DNA of 64,000 nt from Lentimicrobiaceae bacterium (GCA_015061295.1 SUWU01000003.1:1-64000), one strand, 5' to 3'; positions 25,717-35,010 are shown, counted from the first letter of the stretch. The notes: generated by a model from the letters alone, not told the origin. Numbers and translations are program-made.

Positions 25717-26766
25717 GTGAATAATAAGAAAGTATATCTATTTATGTTTCTCTTTCTGTCGCTCGTGGTTTTACGAGGACAGCAAAAAGATGGTACCTAT
25801 AGTTTTCTCAATTCAACAAACTCAGCGCGTGTAGCTGCACTCGGTGGAGTGATGGTGCCAATCAACGATTCTGATATACAATTAAATCTGTTTAATCCTT
25901 CTTTGATAAGCAAAGATGTAGATAACGCAGTAGCATTGTCGTATGTGGATTATTTTAGAGATATAAATTTCGCGACGATACAATATGGAAAGACTTTTGA
26001 GAAGTTAGGTAGTTTTGTTGGAACCGTACAATTTCATAACTACGGAAGTTTTTATTATGCAGACGAGACAGGCTTCGTTGATGGTTCTACATTTTCCTCC
26101 TCAGATTATTCTATCAACATTGGCTGGGGACGTTCCTTGAACGACAACTTTAAGATAGGAGCCAACTTTAAGTTCTTAGGAGTTCAATATGAAAGCAATT
26201 CTTCGTTTGCAGTAGCTGTTGATGTTGCTGGGACATATATAACAAAGTCAGACTGGGTTATATCGTTGGTAGCTAAGAATATAGGCTATGAGCTATATAG
26301 CAATTATGTTGGAACGAACAATAAATTGCCATTTAAAATGCAGATAGGAGCCTCCAAGAAATTGGAGCATCTGCCTCTGACATTTATCTTCCTTTACGAT
26401 GACTTACAAAAATGGAACCTTACCTACGACGATCCTCTCGACTTGGAAGGTAACTACGACCCAATGACTGGTGAATATAAAGAAAAAAGCAAACTCGATA
26501 AGTTCGCTAAGAATTTGTTCTGTCATGTGGTTGTAGCTGGGGAATTAAATATCGGGAAAAATCTTACTGTCAGATTGGGCTATAACTATGGACTTCGTCA
26601 AGAAATGAAAAGCCCAACAAAGAAAGGTGCTGTAGGTTTGTCATATGGCGTGGGAATAAAAATATATAAGTTTAATATCAGTTACTCCCGCTCCGAGATG
26701 CACCTCTATGGCTCACCTAACTATATCACTATCACGACAAATATAAGTAGTTTTAAAAAACATTAA
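25717..26766 (+). CDS. porQ: Type IX secretion outer membrane protein PorQ
   Basis: PorQ is an outer membrane beta-barrel related to PorV; with PorZ it belongs to the attachment complex that joins T9SS cargo to anionic LPS. The start is GTG at 25717, followed by a signal peptide (about 1-22). The N-terminal NSTNSARVAALGGV segment is characteristic of the PorV/PorQ barrel, followed by alternating amphipathic strands to the C-terminus. The length of 349 residues is normal. It sits between nusB (45-base gap) and recF (10-base gap). Together with porX it supports a functional T9SS in this organism. Confidence 0.88.
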   Translation: MNNKKVYLFMFLFLSLVVLRGQQKDGTYSFLNSTNSARVAALGGVMVPINDSDIQLNLFNPSLISKDVDNAVALSYVDYFRDINFATIQYGKTFEKLGSFVGTVQFHNYGSFYYADETGFVDGSTFSSSDYSINIGWGRSLNDNFKIGANFKFLGVQYESNSSFAVAVDVAGTYITKSDWVISLVAKNIGYELYSNYVGTNNKLPFKMQIGASKKLEHLPLTFIFLYDDLQKWNLTYDDPLDLEGNYDPMTGEYKEKSKLDKFAKNLFCHVVVAGELNIGKNLTVRLGYNYGLRQEMKSPTKKGAVGLSYGVGIKIYKFNISYSRSEMHLYGSPNYITITTNISSFKKH

Positions 26767-26776
26767 GATAGGGAAG

Positions 26777-27889
26777 ATGTATCTTCAAAATTTAAAGTTA
26801 AATAATTTTAAGAATTGCCAGTCTGCCGATATAAAACTCTCTGGAAAAATCAATTGTTTCGTTGGACTTAATGGCGCAGGAAAGACCAATGTCTTAGATT
26901 CTATCTATTATCTTGCCTTCTGTAAAAGCTACTTCTCATCTACCGATAAGCAGAATATCAGACATAACGAAGATTTCTTCGCCATTCATGGTGACTTTCA
27001 TTTTGACAACGATGAGTTACACACAGTCTCTTGCGTACAGAAAAACAACTCCAAGAAATCGTTCCGCTGCGATAAAAAAGAATATGAACGTCTTGCAGAC
27101 CATATTGGCAAAATACCTTTGGTCATGATTTCTCCTTATGATAGCGATCTGATAAATGGTGGCAGCGAGTTGAGACGTAAATTTATCGATGGTGTGATTT
27201 CTCAGTTCGATGCAACTTATCTCAATGCTCTCCTGAATTATAACAAAGCCCTGCAACAGAGAAATCGTCAGTTAAAATCTTTTAGCGAAAATAGATATTG
27301 GGATTCAACACTTCTTGAGATGTGGGATCAACAGCTCATCAACAATGCAATACCAATATTTGAGAAAAGAAAGGATTTTATAAAAGACTTTGAACCTATA
27401 TTTCAGAGATACTATGAGATAGTCTCTGGCACAAACGAGAAAGTGTCCATAGAATATAACTCTACGCTCCATGAAAAGAGTTATGATGTTCTTCTAAGAG
27501 AAAGCCTTGAACATGATAAATATAGCACATATACTAATATAGGCATCCATAAAGATGATTTTATTTATCTCATCGACAATCATCAAGTAAAACACTATGC
27601 TTCTCAAGGGCAACAGAAATCGTTTGTGGTTGCCGTAAAACTCGCTCAATTTGACTTCAATCATAAGAAGATAGGTCATAAACCGATATTACTTTTAGAT
27701 GATATATTCGACAAATTAGACGATAACAGAGTGTCGCAGCTCGTAAAACTCGTTGGCAATGATCATTTTGGGCAAGTATTTATAACCGACACTCAGATGC
27801 AACGAATAAAGTATCTCATGGAAAACAGCGTAGTTAACTATAATATTTTTAAGGTTGAAAAAGGAATAATAACATCAGAAGATGAATGA
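26777..27889 (+). CDS. recF: DNA replication/repair protein RecF
   Basis: RecF is an SMC-like ATPase that loads RecA at gaps with RecO and RecR. The Walker A motif FVGLNGAGKTNVLD is near residue 30, the RRKFIDGVISQFD segment near 130, the ABC-type signature ASQGQQKS near 275 and Walker B PILLLDDIFDKLD near 297. The length of 370 residues is typical. The 3' end overlaps the DUF721 gene by 8 bases. It is not next to dnaA-dnaN here. Confidence 0.96.
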   Translation: MYLQNLKLNNFKNCQSADIKLSGKINCFVGLNGAGKTNVLDSIYYLAFCKSYFSSTDKQNIRHNEDFFAIHGDFHFDNDELHTVSCVQKNNSKKSFRCDKKEYERLADHIGKIPLVMISPYDSDLINGGSELRRKFIDGVISQFDATYLNALLNYNKALQQRNRQLKSFSENRYWDSTLLEMWDQQLINNAIPIFEKRKDFIKDFEPIFQRYYEIVSGTNEKVSIEYNSTLHEKSYDVLLRESLEHDKYSTYTNIGIHKDDFIYLIDNHQVKHYASQGQQKSFVVAVKLAQFDFNHKKIGHKPILLLDDIFDKLDDNRVSQLVKLVGNDHFGQVFITDTQMQRIKYLMENSVVNYNIFKVEKGIITSEDE

Positions 27890-28169
27890 CAACCAAAGCA
27901 GCATTGGAGAACTCATAAAAGAGTTTTATAAGCAACATCATAGAGAAAATGCTTTTGAAGAGATGAAGGTACTTGAGTCGTGGCGTTCTGTCGTCGGCGA
28001 TTTTATCTCTGATCACACACTTGATTTAAGAATCGTAAGAAATGTCTTATATGTCAAAGTAGATGCAGACTCATTAAGAAATGAACTTATGTATTCGAGA
28101 ACATCACTGCTAAATAATCTTAACAAAGTGGCGGAAATGGAATTATTGAAAGACATTGTATTTATTTAA
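27882..28169 (+). CDS. DUF721 (DciA-like) protein
   Basis: A 95-residue protein of the DUF721 family, recognisable from the SIGELIKEFYKQ start, SWRSVVGDFI (WxxVVG) and the LYVKVDADSLRNELMYSRTSLLNNLN KH-like stretch. Family members include DciA, the ancestral loader of the DnaB replicative helicase in bacteria that lack DnaC. Its ATG lies within recF (8-base overlap), consistent with translational coupling and a shared replication or repair context. Confidence 0.87.
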   Translation: MNDNQSSIGELIKEFYKQHHRENAFEEMKVLESWRSVVGDFISDHTLDLRIVRNVLYVKVDADSLRNELMYSRTSLLNNLNKVAEMELLKDIVFI

Positions 28170-28181
28170 ATATTATATGTT

Positions 28182-28210
28182 TGTAAATAAACATTTTTTT
28201 TGTATTTTTG
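28182..28210 (+). promoter_or_regulatory. Promoter of efp
   Basis: TTG at 28182-28184, an 18-base spacer and TATTTTTG at 28203-28210. The leader to the ATG at 28272 is about 55-60 bases, with no readable riboswitch. Confidence 0.65.
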
Positions 28211-28271
28211 CACTTCGCAATAAAAGTGCGTTATTTACCTTAATGAAAATAAACAATTAACACTACTGAAT

Positions 28272-28835
28272 ATGATTAATTCACAAGACATTAAAAAAGG
28301 AACATGTATCCGTTTTAACGGCAAACTTTATTTCTGCGTTGATTTCCAACACGTAAAACCAGGTAAAGGTAATACATTTATGCGTGTAACATTGAAGAGC
28401 ATCGTTGATGGTCGCACTTTGGAACATCGTTTTGACATCAGTGAGAAATTAGAAGATGTACGCGTCGAACGTCGTCAATATCAATATTTATACAAAGAAG
28501 GTGACGACTTTATATTCATGAACCAAGAAGATTATGAACAAATCCCTCTCAATAGAGAATTAATTACAGGTGTTGATTTCCTTAAAGAAGGTGATGTATG
28601 CGAAGTGGTTTTCGACACATCAACAGAAACAGTTCTTTATGCAGAATTACCAATAAAGACCGTCTTAGAAGTAACATACACAGAACCAGGTGAGAAAGGT
28701 AATACTGCAACAAATGCTATGAAAGACGCTACTGTAGAGACAGGCGCAACAGTGAGAGTACCTTTGTTTATTAACACAGGTGATAAAATCAGAATTGACA
28801 CTCGTACAGGAGAATATACAGAAAGAGTAAAATAA
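28272..28835 (+). CDS. efp: Translation elongation factor P
   Basis: EF-P relieves ribosome stalling at polyproline stretches. The protein has 187 residues with the three beta-domains; the KOW-like domain I carries the loop HVKPGKGN with K32 at the position that is post-translationally modified in many bacteria. The C-terminal signature (near TNAMKDATVETGATVRVPLF) is intact. It has its own promoter and leads into the LpxD-like gene 14 bases later. Confidence 0.97.
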   Translation: MINSQDIKKGTCIRFNGKLYFCVDFQHVKPGKGNTFMRVTLKSIVDGRTLEHRFDISEKLEDVRVERRQYQYLYKEGDDFIFMNQEDYEQIPLNRELITGVDFLKEGDVCEVVFDTSTETVLYAELPIKTVLEVTYTEPGEKGNTATNAMKDATVETGATVRVPLFINTGDKIRIDTRTGEYTERVK

Positions 28836-28849
28836 TTTTTTATTAAGAA

Positions 28850-29791
28850 ATGAAGATTAATCCGCATACTACACTCAAATGTGTTGCTGATTTCGTTGGT
28901 GCAAAGAAAATGATAGGAGATCCTAACTTCATCATTTCTGGTCTTAACGAAATACACGAGGTAGAACCAGGAGACATCACATTCGTTGACCATCCTAAGT
29001 ATTATAGCACTGCATTAAATTCAGATGCAACAACAATTATCATTAATACCGATGAAGTGACGTGTCCTGAAGGTAAGGCTTTGATAGTTCATGATAATCC
29101 TTTAGATGCTTTCAATAAACTGATATTGTCGTATCGTAGATTTGAGCCTGCTACTGCAATGATAGGACCAAAAGCTGAGATAGGCGAGGGTACCATAATA
29201 GAGCCAGGAGCATTCGTCGGCGATAGAGTTAAAATAGGTAAGAATTGTATCATTCACCCTAACGTTACAATATACAATCATGTCATAATAGGAGATAATG
29301 TTATCATTCAAAGTGGTAGCGTTATCGGTGGTGATGCTTGTTATTTCCAACGTCGTCCAGAAGGCTTCGTGAAGTTTGAGTCGTGTGGTAGAGTGATAAT
29401 TGAAGATGATGTAGAAATAGGTGCTTGTTGCTGTGTTGATATAGGTGTTACCAGCGACACCATCGTAGGTAAGGGTACCAAGATGGATAACTTCGTCCAG
29501 ATTGGTCACGATGCCAAGTTAGGAAAGAACTGCTTCCTCGGAGCTCATGCCTCAGTAGGAGGAGTGACAGTGGTGAAAGACAACGTATCTATCTGGTCGA
29601 TGGGTGCTGTCAATAAAGACCTCGTCATCGCAGAAGGCACAACAATACTTGCCTATTCCGCTGTTGATAAAGATACTTTACCAGGTGTCACTTACTTCGG
29701 TCTTCCAGCAGAAGAGGTTAGAAAGAAATGGAGAGAAATGGCTGCAATGAAATCATTGCCCGACATTCTCGCTAAAATGAATAAATCATAA
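28850..29791 (+). CDS. LpxD-like UDP-3-O-acylglucosamine N-acyltransferase
   Basis: A left-handed beta-helix acyltransferase: an N-terminal uridine-binding-like domain (1-100, GLNEIHEVEPGDITFVDHP) precedes hexapeptide repeats (about 105-250) and a C-terminal helix. The motif DNFVQIGHDAKLG supplies the histidine used for catalysis in LpxD, which adds the second acyl chain in lipid A synthesis. At 313 residues it is slightly shorter than E. coli LpxD (341), and Bacteroidetes genomes can carry two LpxD-like genes. It could therefore act on another amino sugar. Cotranscribed with efp and ended by a strong terminator. Confidence 0.82.
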   Translation: MKINPHTTLKCVADFVGAKKMIGDPNFIISGLNEIHEVEPGDITFVDHPKYYSTALNSDATTIIINTDEVTCPEGKALIVHDNPLDAFNKLILSYRRFEPATAMIGPKAEIGEGTIIEPGAFVGDRVKIGKNCIIHPNVTIYNHVIIGDNVIIQSGSVIGGDACYFQRRPEGFVKFESCGRVIIEDDVEIGACCCVDIGVTSDTIVGKGTKMDNFVQIGHDAKLGKNCFLGAHASVGGVTVVKDNVSIWSMGAVNKDLVIAEGTTILAYSAVDKDTLPGVTYFGLPAEEVRKKWREMAAMKSLPDILAKMNKS

Positions 29792-29820
29792 AAAAAGAGG
29801 GAAATTTCCCTCTTTTTTTT
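29791..29820. terminator. Bidirectional terminator between lpxD-like and nagB-like genes
   Basis: A perfectly symmetric 30-base hairpin: AAAAAAGAGGG, AAATTT, CCCTCTTTTTT. It serves the plus-strand LpxD-like gene; the stop codon of the minus-strand gene (29819-29821) lies at the very edge of its T/A tract, so it serves both directions. Confidence 0.93.
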
Positions 29821-32131
29821 ATATCGCTTGTTCCGAACGCGACCTCATCTCTCTTGAGAGTTCAAGCAGCTCTTCCACATTCATCTCCTTCAAGAATATC
29901 AAACCATGAGTAGCTCTTATAAGCGGACTCTCGTTCTCATAGAAATAATCTTTACCCAAGACCAACTGTATATCTCTAAGCTGTTTAATCCATGTGTTGC
30001 TTGACACCTTGCTAAAAGGTCCATCTAATTCTGGATTAGGGAACTCCGCCTTGACTTGAGTTAGATAACTCGCAGCAAACGACTTCTCCAAAACAGCAAA
30101 GGCATTTAATGAGACAGGGATATATACGTTGGCTTCGGCTGGGTGGAACTTAAACCATACGTTACGATAACCCAATATCTTGAGATTGGATAAATCACAC
30201 TCCTTACTCCATTCTTCAATGGCAGCTGCAGTGGCTTGCAACACCTTATAATGAGTGTCAGGTCCGCTACCTTCTGGGTCAATAACCAAACTGATAATAT
30301 TTGGTTTTATCTCTCTGAATTGATTTAAAATGGTAATGACATCTTTTTGCATCTGCTCACTGCTGCTATCATGATAGAAACCTAAACGCAAATGATGAAC
30401 ATTCTTCACTTGAACACCATTATAAGCCCATACCAACTCTTCCTCAAATTCTCTGATCATTCCTTTTAAACGTTGAATGTCGGTAGTGTTCTTCTCTCCA
30501 TCATAACTATTGGTTAAAATATCTATGACTTCACGATACTTGGATTTTAATTCTTCTATATTCTTAAATCCCCACACGACGACAGAACAACGTATCAGAC
30601 GGTGGCAGAATCCTCTGTTCATCTCATACTGACTATCTCTTGCAACACTATCGAGGTAATGATATATATCTTTATCATACTTGTTTTTATATCCTTCCTC
30701 AAAGAAATCAGGATAATGAATCATCTGAATCTCATCTTTCTCAATGAAGTCTAAAGCCATCTTCATTGATTCTATAAGAAAACCATTAGTTACAGAGTTG
30801 TAACCTGATGTCATGACAGCAAAATGAACGTCGTTACTTGCATAACGTAACTGTCTGTTAGTAAGAGGCATTATGCCAAGCATAATGTCATCATGATGAG
30901 GTCCTGAGTTATATATCACACTATTGGTATGAGATATAGAACCACGCTGTAATTTTTTCTCAGTCGATTTTATCACTTCTTTGACAGTGTCGAGACTGAG
31001 GTTTGGTATCATGCTACAACGTTTGTCATTCAGCAAATCTTCCATCGTCAGATTGTGAGCATAACGGTTGAGTTTTTTACATAAACCAATGATGGCACGT
31101 TCTGTCTTCTCAAAGCTCCATTCGTCTTTAAAATAATAATGATTAACAGAATCAGTGAGACGAGAAGCTGCTCCTGTAGTAAGATAAAATCTGCTGTTAG
31201 GTAATCGCTGTAACACTGTAGCCGGATATTGTGTTGTCATTTCCGACTGTAAGGACTTCTTGATGATGTTAGCATTCGACTCGCCTGCACCGCATACGAT
31301 GGCAACAGTTTTAGGATTTCTTGTGATAGTCTCTAATCCTATTGTTATCACAAGACGATTTCTCGACACCTCTATACCGCCTAAAGATGATGCTGTATCA
31401 GCTTGTGTCTCAAAGTTGGTGGATGTTAATTGTGTGTTAGAATGATGACTCGTACCCTTTATATTAAAAGCAATACGACCATCGGAACCTAATGCACTTA
31501 TCAGAAAACCAATATCACCTTTATCCTTGATTTTGTCCTCGTAAGCAGAACACCAATCATCGATGAGAAATATCGATTGTTGTTGTATATGTTCTAAATC
31601 ATTTTCAGCAGGTCTGTATCGTAAAGACAGGTCTATCTTAAAGTTAGGAAACACTTCATTATATGACTTCCCTTCAAACAAAGGAATCTCATCAGAGTTT
31701 ATGAATAAAGCTCTTTTCGGATCGAGACCGAATCCTTTGATATATTGCTCATTCACGAAGTGATAGAAAGAGTTATGTTGCTTAGGAGAGATAGGATAAA
31801 ACTCATTCATCTGAACGAATTGTAAGCCTGACAGTTTAGGCTTCTTTATATCAGATAATCCATATCTCTCAAGGACTTGTCGAGTCTCTTTCTCATTCCA
31901 TGTATCTAAAAAATGATGTGTGTAGTGTATGAAATTTTGAAACATCTTCTCAGCGGGAAGACTAACAACGCCTTCCTCATTTTCAGATACCCACTCAAGA
32001 AAACGCAAAGCTGTCATTACACCAAGTTTAGGAACACTATCGGTAATGATATACGGAACCACTGTCGTCATCTCGGAGATCTTAGATTCCATCAGGAAAT
32101 TTTGTTCTACTTTTGAAAAAATACTTTCCAT
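29819..32131 (-). CDS. NagB-like domain fused to a PIG-L (LmbE) deacetylase-like domain
   Basis: Residues 1-~380 have the GlcN6P deaminase/isomerase fold and the remainder a PIG-L/LmbE zinc hydrolase fold, with the metal motif GPHHDD near 408-414 (equivalent to AHPDD). Long NagB-PIG-L proteins are known in Bacteroidetes, usually annotated as glucosamine-6-phosphate deaminase. By eye, key NagB residues are changed: the catalytic Asp72 position is N109 (QMNEF), His143 is R219 (SDGRIAF) and Glu148 is I224, while Asp141 is kept (D217). The deaminase half may thus be inactive or have another substrate. It is divergent from a GH95 fucosidase, suggesting a link to host-type glycan use. Confidence 0.8.
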   Translation of the reverse strand: MESIFSKVEQNFLMESKISEMTTVVPYIITDSVPKLGVMTALRFLEWVSENEEGVVSLPAEKMFQNFIHYTHHFLDTWNEKETRQVLERYGLSDIKKPKLSGLQFVQMNEFYPISPKQHNSFYHFVNEQYIKGFGLDPKRALFINSDEIPLFEGKSYNEVFPNFKIDLSLRYRPAENDLEHIQQQSIFLIDDWCSAYEDKIKDKGDIGFLISALGSDGRIAFNIKGTSHHSNTQLTSTNFETQADTASSLGGIEVSRNRLVITIGLETITRNPKTVAIVCGAGESNANIIKKSLQSEMTTQYPATVLQRLPNSRFYLTTGAASRLTDSVNHYYFKDEWSFEKTERAIIGLCKKLNRYAHNLTMEDLLNDKRCSMIPNLSLDTVKEVIKSTEKKLQRGSISHTNSVIYNSGPHHDDIMLGIMPLTNRQLRYASNDVHFAVMTSGYNSVTNGFLIESMKMALDFIEKDEIQMIHYPDFFEEGYKNKYDKDIYHYLDSVARDSQYEMNRGFCHRLIRCSVVVWGFKNIEELKSKYREVIDILTNSYDGEKNTTDIQRLKGMIREFEEELVWAYNGVQVKNVHHLRLGFYHDSSSEQMQKDVITILNQFREIKPNIISLVIDPEGSGPDTHYKVLQATAAAIEEWSKECDLSNLKILGYRNVWFKFHPAEANVYIPVSLNAFAVLEKSFAASYLTQVKAEFPNPELDGPFSKVSSNTWIKQLRDIQLVLGKDYFYENESPLIRATHGLIFLKEMNVEELLELSREMRSRSEQAI

Positions 32132-32162
32132 ATGTCGTTATATTTAATGCTAAATCGTTTTA

Positions 32163-32170
32163 CAAAGGTA
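32163..32170 (-). promoter_or_regulatory. -7 box for the NagB/PIG-L gene
   Basis: The minus strand reads TACCTTTG, 31 bases from the ATG at 32131. Only 13 bases separate it from the opposing -7 box at 32184. Confidence 0.6.
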
Positions 32171-32183
32171 AAGAAAAAAGTTT

Positions 32184-32191
32184 TATTTTTG
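32184..32191 (+). promoter_or_regulatory. -7 box for the GH95 gene
   Basis: TATTTTTG lies 13 bases before the ATG at 32205, so the leader is minimal. Its -35-equivalent region overlaps the minus-strand -7 box. Confidence 0.6.
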
Positions 32192-32204
32192 AGAAAAAAA
32201 GTAG

Positions 32205-34625
32205 ATGATGAAACTAATTTTATTGCTTTTAGTCATATATCTGATATTCAAATGGAATAAGATGACTTTTACATATAAATGTTTAACGATAGCTTTATGT
32301 ATCATACTTATAAAAATAGATAAGACAGATAAAAAAGAATTGTCTTTCTACTTTGAAGAACCAGCTCAATGCTGGGAAGAGACACTGCCACTCGGCAACG
32401 GCAGGCTCGGAATAATGCCTGATGGTGATATTAGCAATGAGACTATCGTACTCAACGACATCACTCTTTGGTCGGGTAAGGTCGCCAACTATTCTAATCC
32501 AAAAGCAAAAGAGGCTCTACCTGAGATACAAAGACTGCTTCTCGAAGGCAAAAACTACGAAGCTCAAGAATTAGTATATAATACATTCACATGCTCAAAC
32601 AAAGGTTCTAATTATGGCAACGGCTCTTTATCAAACTTCGGATGTTTCCAAACTTTAGGAAATATTGAGATTGAGTATTACTACGACACAGACTTTGATA
32701 TTAAAGATGGTTCTTATATTCGTAAGTTAGACTTGAATAACGCGATAGCAACGACAGAGTTTGAAACTGATAAAACAAGATATCGTCGTGAGTATTTTGT
32801 ATCTCGCGATGCAGATGTAGCTGTAATACGTCTTGATGCAGAGAAATCGAAGATGATTTCTGTTGACATTCAGCTTAAACGACAAGAATGTGTTGAATAT
32901 CAAACTGAAAATAATGCTATTGTGATGTATGGTCAGCTTAAAGATGGAAGCAATGGTAATGATGGAATGAAATACATTTCAAAATTGACAATAGATAACG
33001 AAGGTGGAAGCATTGATTACAATGACAATAAAATAGTTGTTAGAGATGCCGACAATCTAACTCTTATCTTCTCATCAGCAACAAATTATAAAAACGAAAA
33101 TTACACAGCTTTTGTGGATAGCCTCCTAAATGATGCCAAATCACATTCTTTTAATTATTTAAAGAAGAATCACATTAAATCGTATCAAGAATTATTTAAC
33201 AGAGTTGAACTTGATTTAGGTGAAGGTATCACCGACAATCATCCTATCGATGACAGACTTTATGCTTTTCAAGATGAAGATGATCCTCAGTTAGCAGCTT
33301 TGTATTTCCACTACGGACGTTATCTTTTCATTTCTTCTACTAAGGAAGATTTGTTACCACCCAACCTCCAAGGTCTTTGGGCTAACACTATTCAGACACC
33401 ATGGAATGGCGACTATCATCTTAATATCAATGTTCAGATGAACCATTGGCTTGCTGAAGTCTGTAATTTACCAGAGCTTCATGAGCCTCTTATAAATTTC
33501 ACTAAAAGTATAGTGAAGTCAGGGGAGGAGACGGCACGAGATTTCTATGGCGCAGAAGGCTGGACAGCACACTCGATATGTAACTTATGGGGCTTCACTG
33601 CACCTGGAGAACATCCATCGTGGGGCGCTACCAACACTGGCGGCGCTTGGTTATGCCAACATCTTTTTCAACATTACCTTTATAACAACGACATAGAATA
33701 TCTGAAAGAGATTTATCCTACATTAAAAGGTGCTGCACAGTTTTTCAACTCTGTCATGATTGAAGAGAAAGAACATTCGTGGCTTGTCACAGCTCCCACC
33801 TCATCGCCAGAAAACTCTTTCTATCTCACTGATGGTAGAATCGCTAATGTTTGCATGGGTCCAACAATGGACATTCAAATCATCACAGAGTTATATCAGA
33901 ACGTTATTAAAGCAAGTGAGATATTAGGCATCGACAACGACTTTGCCAATATATTGAGAGAGAATGTAAAACGATTTCCGCCAATGCAGATTAGTGAAAA
34001 AGGATATTTACAAGAGTGGCTTGTGGATTATGAAGAACCCGAGATACACCATCGTCATGTGTCGCATCTCTTTGGCTTACATCCTGGAAGGTTGATTACT
34101 AAGACACAGACTCCCGATTTATACGAGTCATGCAGGGTGAGTTTAGAACGTCGTGGTGACGAAGGAACGGGCTGGTCGCGAGCCTGGAAGATTAACTTTT
34201 GGGCAAGACTCCATGATGGCGAGCGTGCGTATAAACTTCTTAAAAACCTAATGACTCCCGCAATGGTGGGAGATAGAGTGGGAGCAGGTACTTACCCTAA
34301 TCTCTTCTGTTCACATCCTCCATTCCAGATAGACGGCAACTTTGGTGGCACTGCTGGCATAGCCGAGATGTTGATACAATCACATGATGGCTTCATAGAA
34401 TTGCTACCTGCATTACCTCAAACATGGAAAAATGGTAGCTTCAAAGGTCTTTGTGCCGAAAATGGAGCTGTTGTGGATTGTTACTGGGAAAATGGCAACA
34501 TCAACAAGATTAAGATAAAGTCAAAAAACGGTGGTTCTTATAAGATATTGATGCCTGATGGTAGTATCAAAAATATTTGCTTGAAGAAGAATCAAAGTAA
34601 GATAATAAGAAATAAATCATTCTAA
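32205..34625 (+). CDS. Glycoside hydrolase family 95 (alpha-L-fucosidase type)
   Basis: GH95 enzymes remove alpha-1,2-linked L-fucose (some act on galactose) from mucin, milk or plant glycans by inversion. The N-terminal GH95 domain begins at EPAQCWEETLPLGNGRLG (about 50). The catalytic (alpha/alpha)6 region has the paired asparagines in LNINVQMNHW (about 406), the acidic SSPENSFY (about 535) and QIDGNFGGTAG (about 707), so the key residues appear intact. The length of 806 residues fits. Oddity: the N-terminus has two hydrophobic stretches (3-15 and 22-40) rather than a clean signal peptide, so it may be membrane-anchored. Its 3' end overlaps the convergent thioesterase gene by 9 bases. Confidence 0.9.
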   Translation: MMKLILLLLVIYLIFKWNKMTFTYKCLTIALCIILIKIDKTDKKELSFYFEEPAQCWEETLPLGNGRLGIMPDGDISNETIVLNDITLWSGKVANYSNPKAKEALPEIQRLLLEGKNYEAQELVYNTFTCSNKGSNYGNGSLSNFGCFQTLGNIEIEYYYDTDFDIKDGSYIRKLDLNNAIATTEFETDKTRYRREYFVSRDADVAVIRLDAEKSKMISVDIQLKRQECVEYQTENNAIVMYGQLKDGSNGNDGMKYISKLTIDNEGGSIDYNDNKIVVRDADNLTLIFSSATNYKNENYTAFVDSLLNDAKSHSFNYLKKNHIKSYQELFNRVELDLGEGITDNHPIDDRLYAFQDEDDPQLAALYFHYGRYLFISSTKEDLLPPNLQGLWANTIQTPWNGDYHLNINVQMNHWLAEVCNLPELHEPLINFTKSIVKSGEETARDFYGAEGWTAHSICNLWGFTAPGEHPSWGATNTGGAWLCQHLFQHYLYNNDIEYLKEIYPTLKGAAQFFNSVMIEEKEHSWLVTAPTSSPENSFYLTDGRIANVCMGPTMDIQIITELYQNVIKASEILGIDNDFANILRENVKRFPPMQISEKGYLQEWLVDYEEPEIHHRHVSHLFGLHPGRLITKTQTPDLYESCRVSLERRGDEGTGWSRAWKINFWARLHDGERAYKLLKNLMTPAMVGDRVGAGTYPNLFCSHPPFQIDGNFGGTAGIAEMLIQSHDGFIELLPALPQTWKNGSFKGLCAENGAVVDCYWENGNINKIKIKSKNGGSYKILMPDGSIKNICLKKNQSKIIRNKSF

Positions 34626-35009
34626 TATCTTATCAAACATCTCGTGTGTTCCTAATCTTCCTTTTATGACACAAACGCATTCTACTACTGCTTTAACACA
34701 AAGTCTCTCATCCTCAGCTCTGTAAATATCTTGTTCAAAGACATATCTTATACCTTCTTTTCTGACATTTAATTTGCTAATAAACTCATCGCCACCTTTA
34801 AGAGGTGATTTGTATTCCAATGCGATACGCGCAACAACAGGGTCGATGCCTTGTTCATGAAGCTCTGAGAATCTAATACCTCTATATAATATAAACTCGT
34901 GACGCGTATGTTCCATATAATGCTGGTAATTAGCATTGTTAACAATTCCCTGTGCATCACATTCGTAGTCACGAACTTTCATTTTAAGCTCAAAAAAGTA
35001 GTCCTTCAT
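34617..35009 (-). CDS. Acyl-CoA thioesterase, YbgC/4-hydroxybenzoyl-CoA thioesterase family
   Basis: A hotdog-fold protein of 130 residues. The family motif appears as VRDYECDAQGIVNNANYQHYME, with the aspartate of YECDAQG as the expected catalytic residue. Such enzymes hydrolyse acyl-CoA or acyl-ACP esters. It begins 1 base after the ABC ATPase stop codon, so it is cotranscribed with the importer, although no functional link is obvious. Confidence 0.88.
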   Translation of the reverse strand: MKDYFFELKMKVRDYECDAQGIVNNANYQHYMEHTRHEFILYRGIRFSELHEQGIDPVVARIALEYKSPLKGGDEFISKLNVRKEGIRYVFEQDIYRAEDERLCVKAVVECVCVIKGRLGTHEMFDKILE

Positions 35010-35010
35010 G

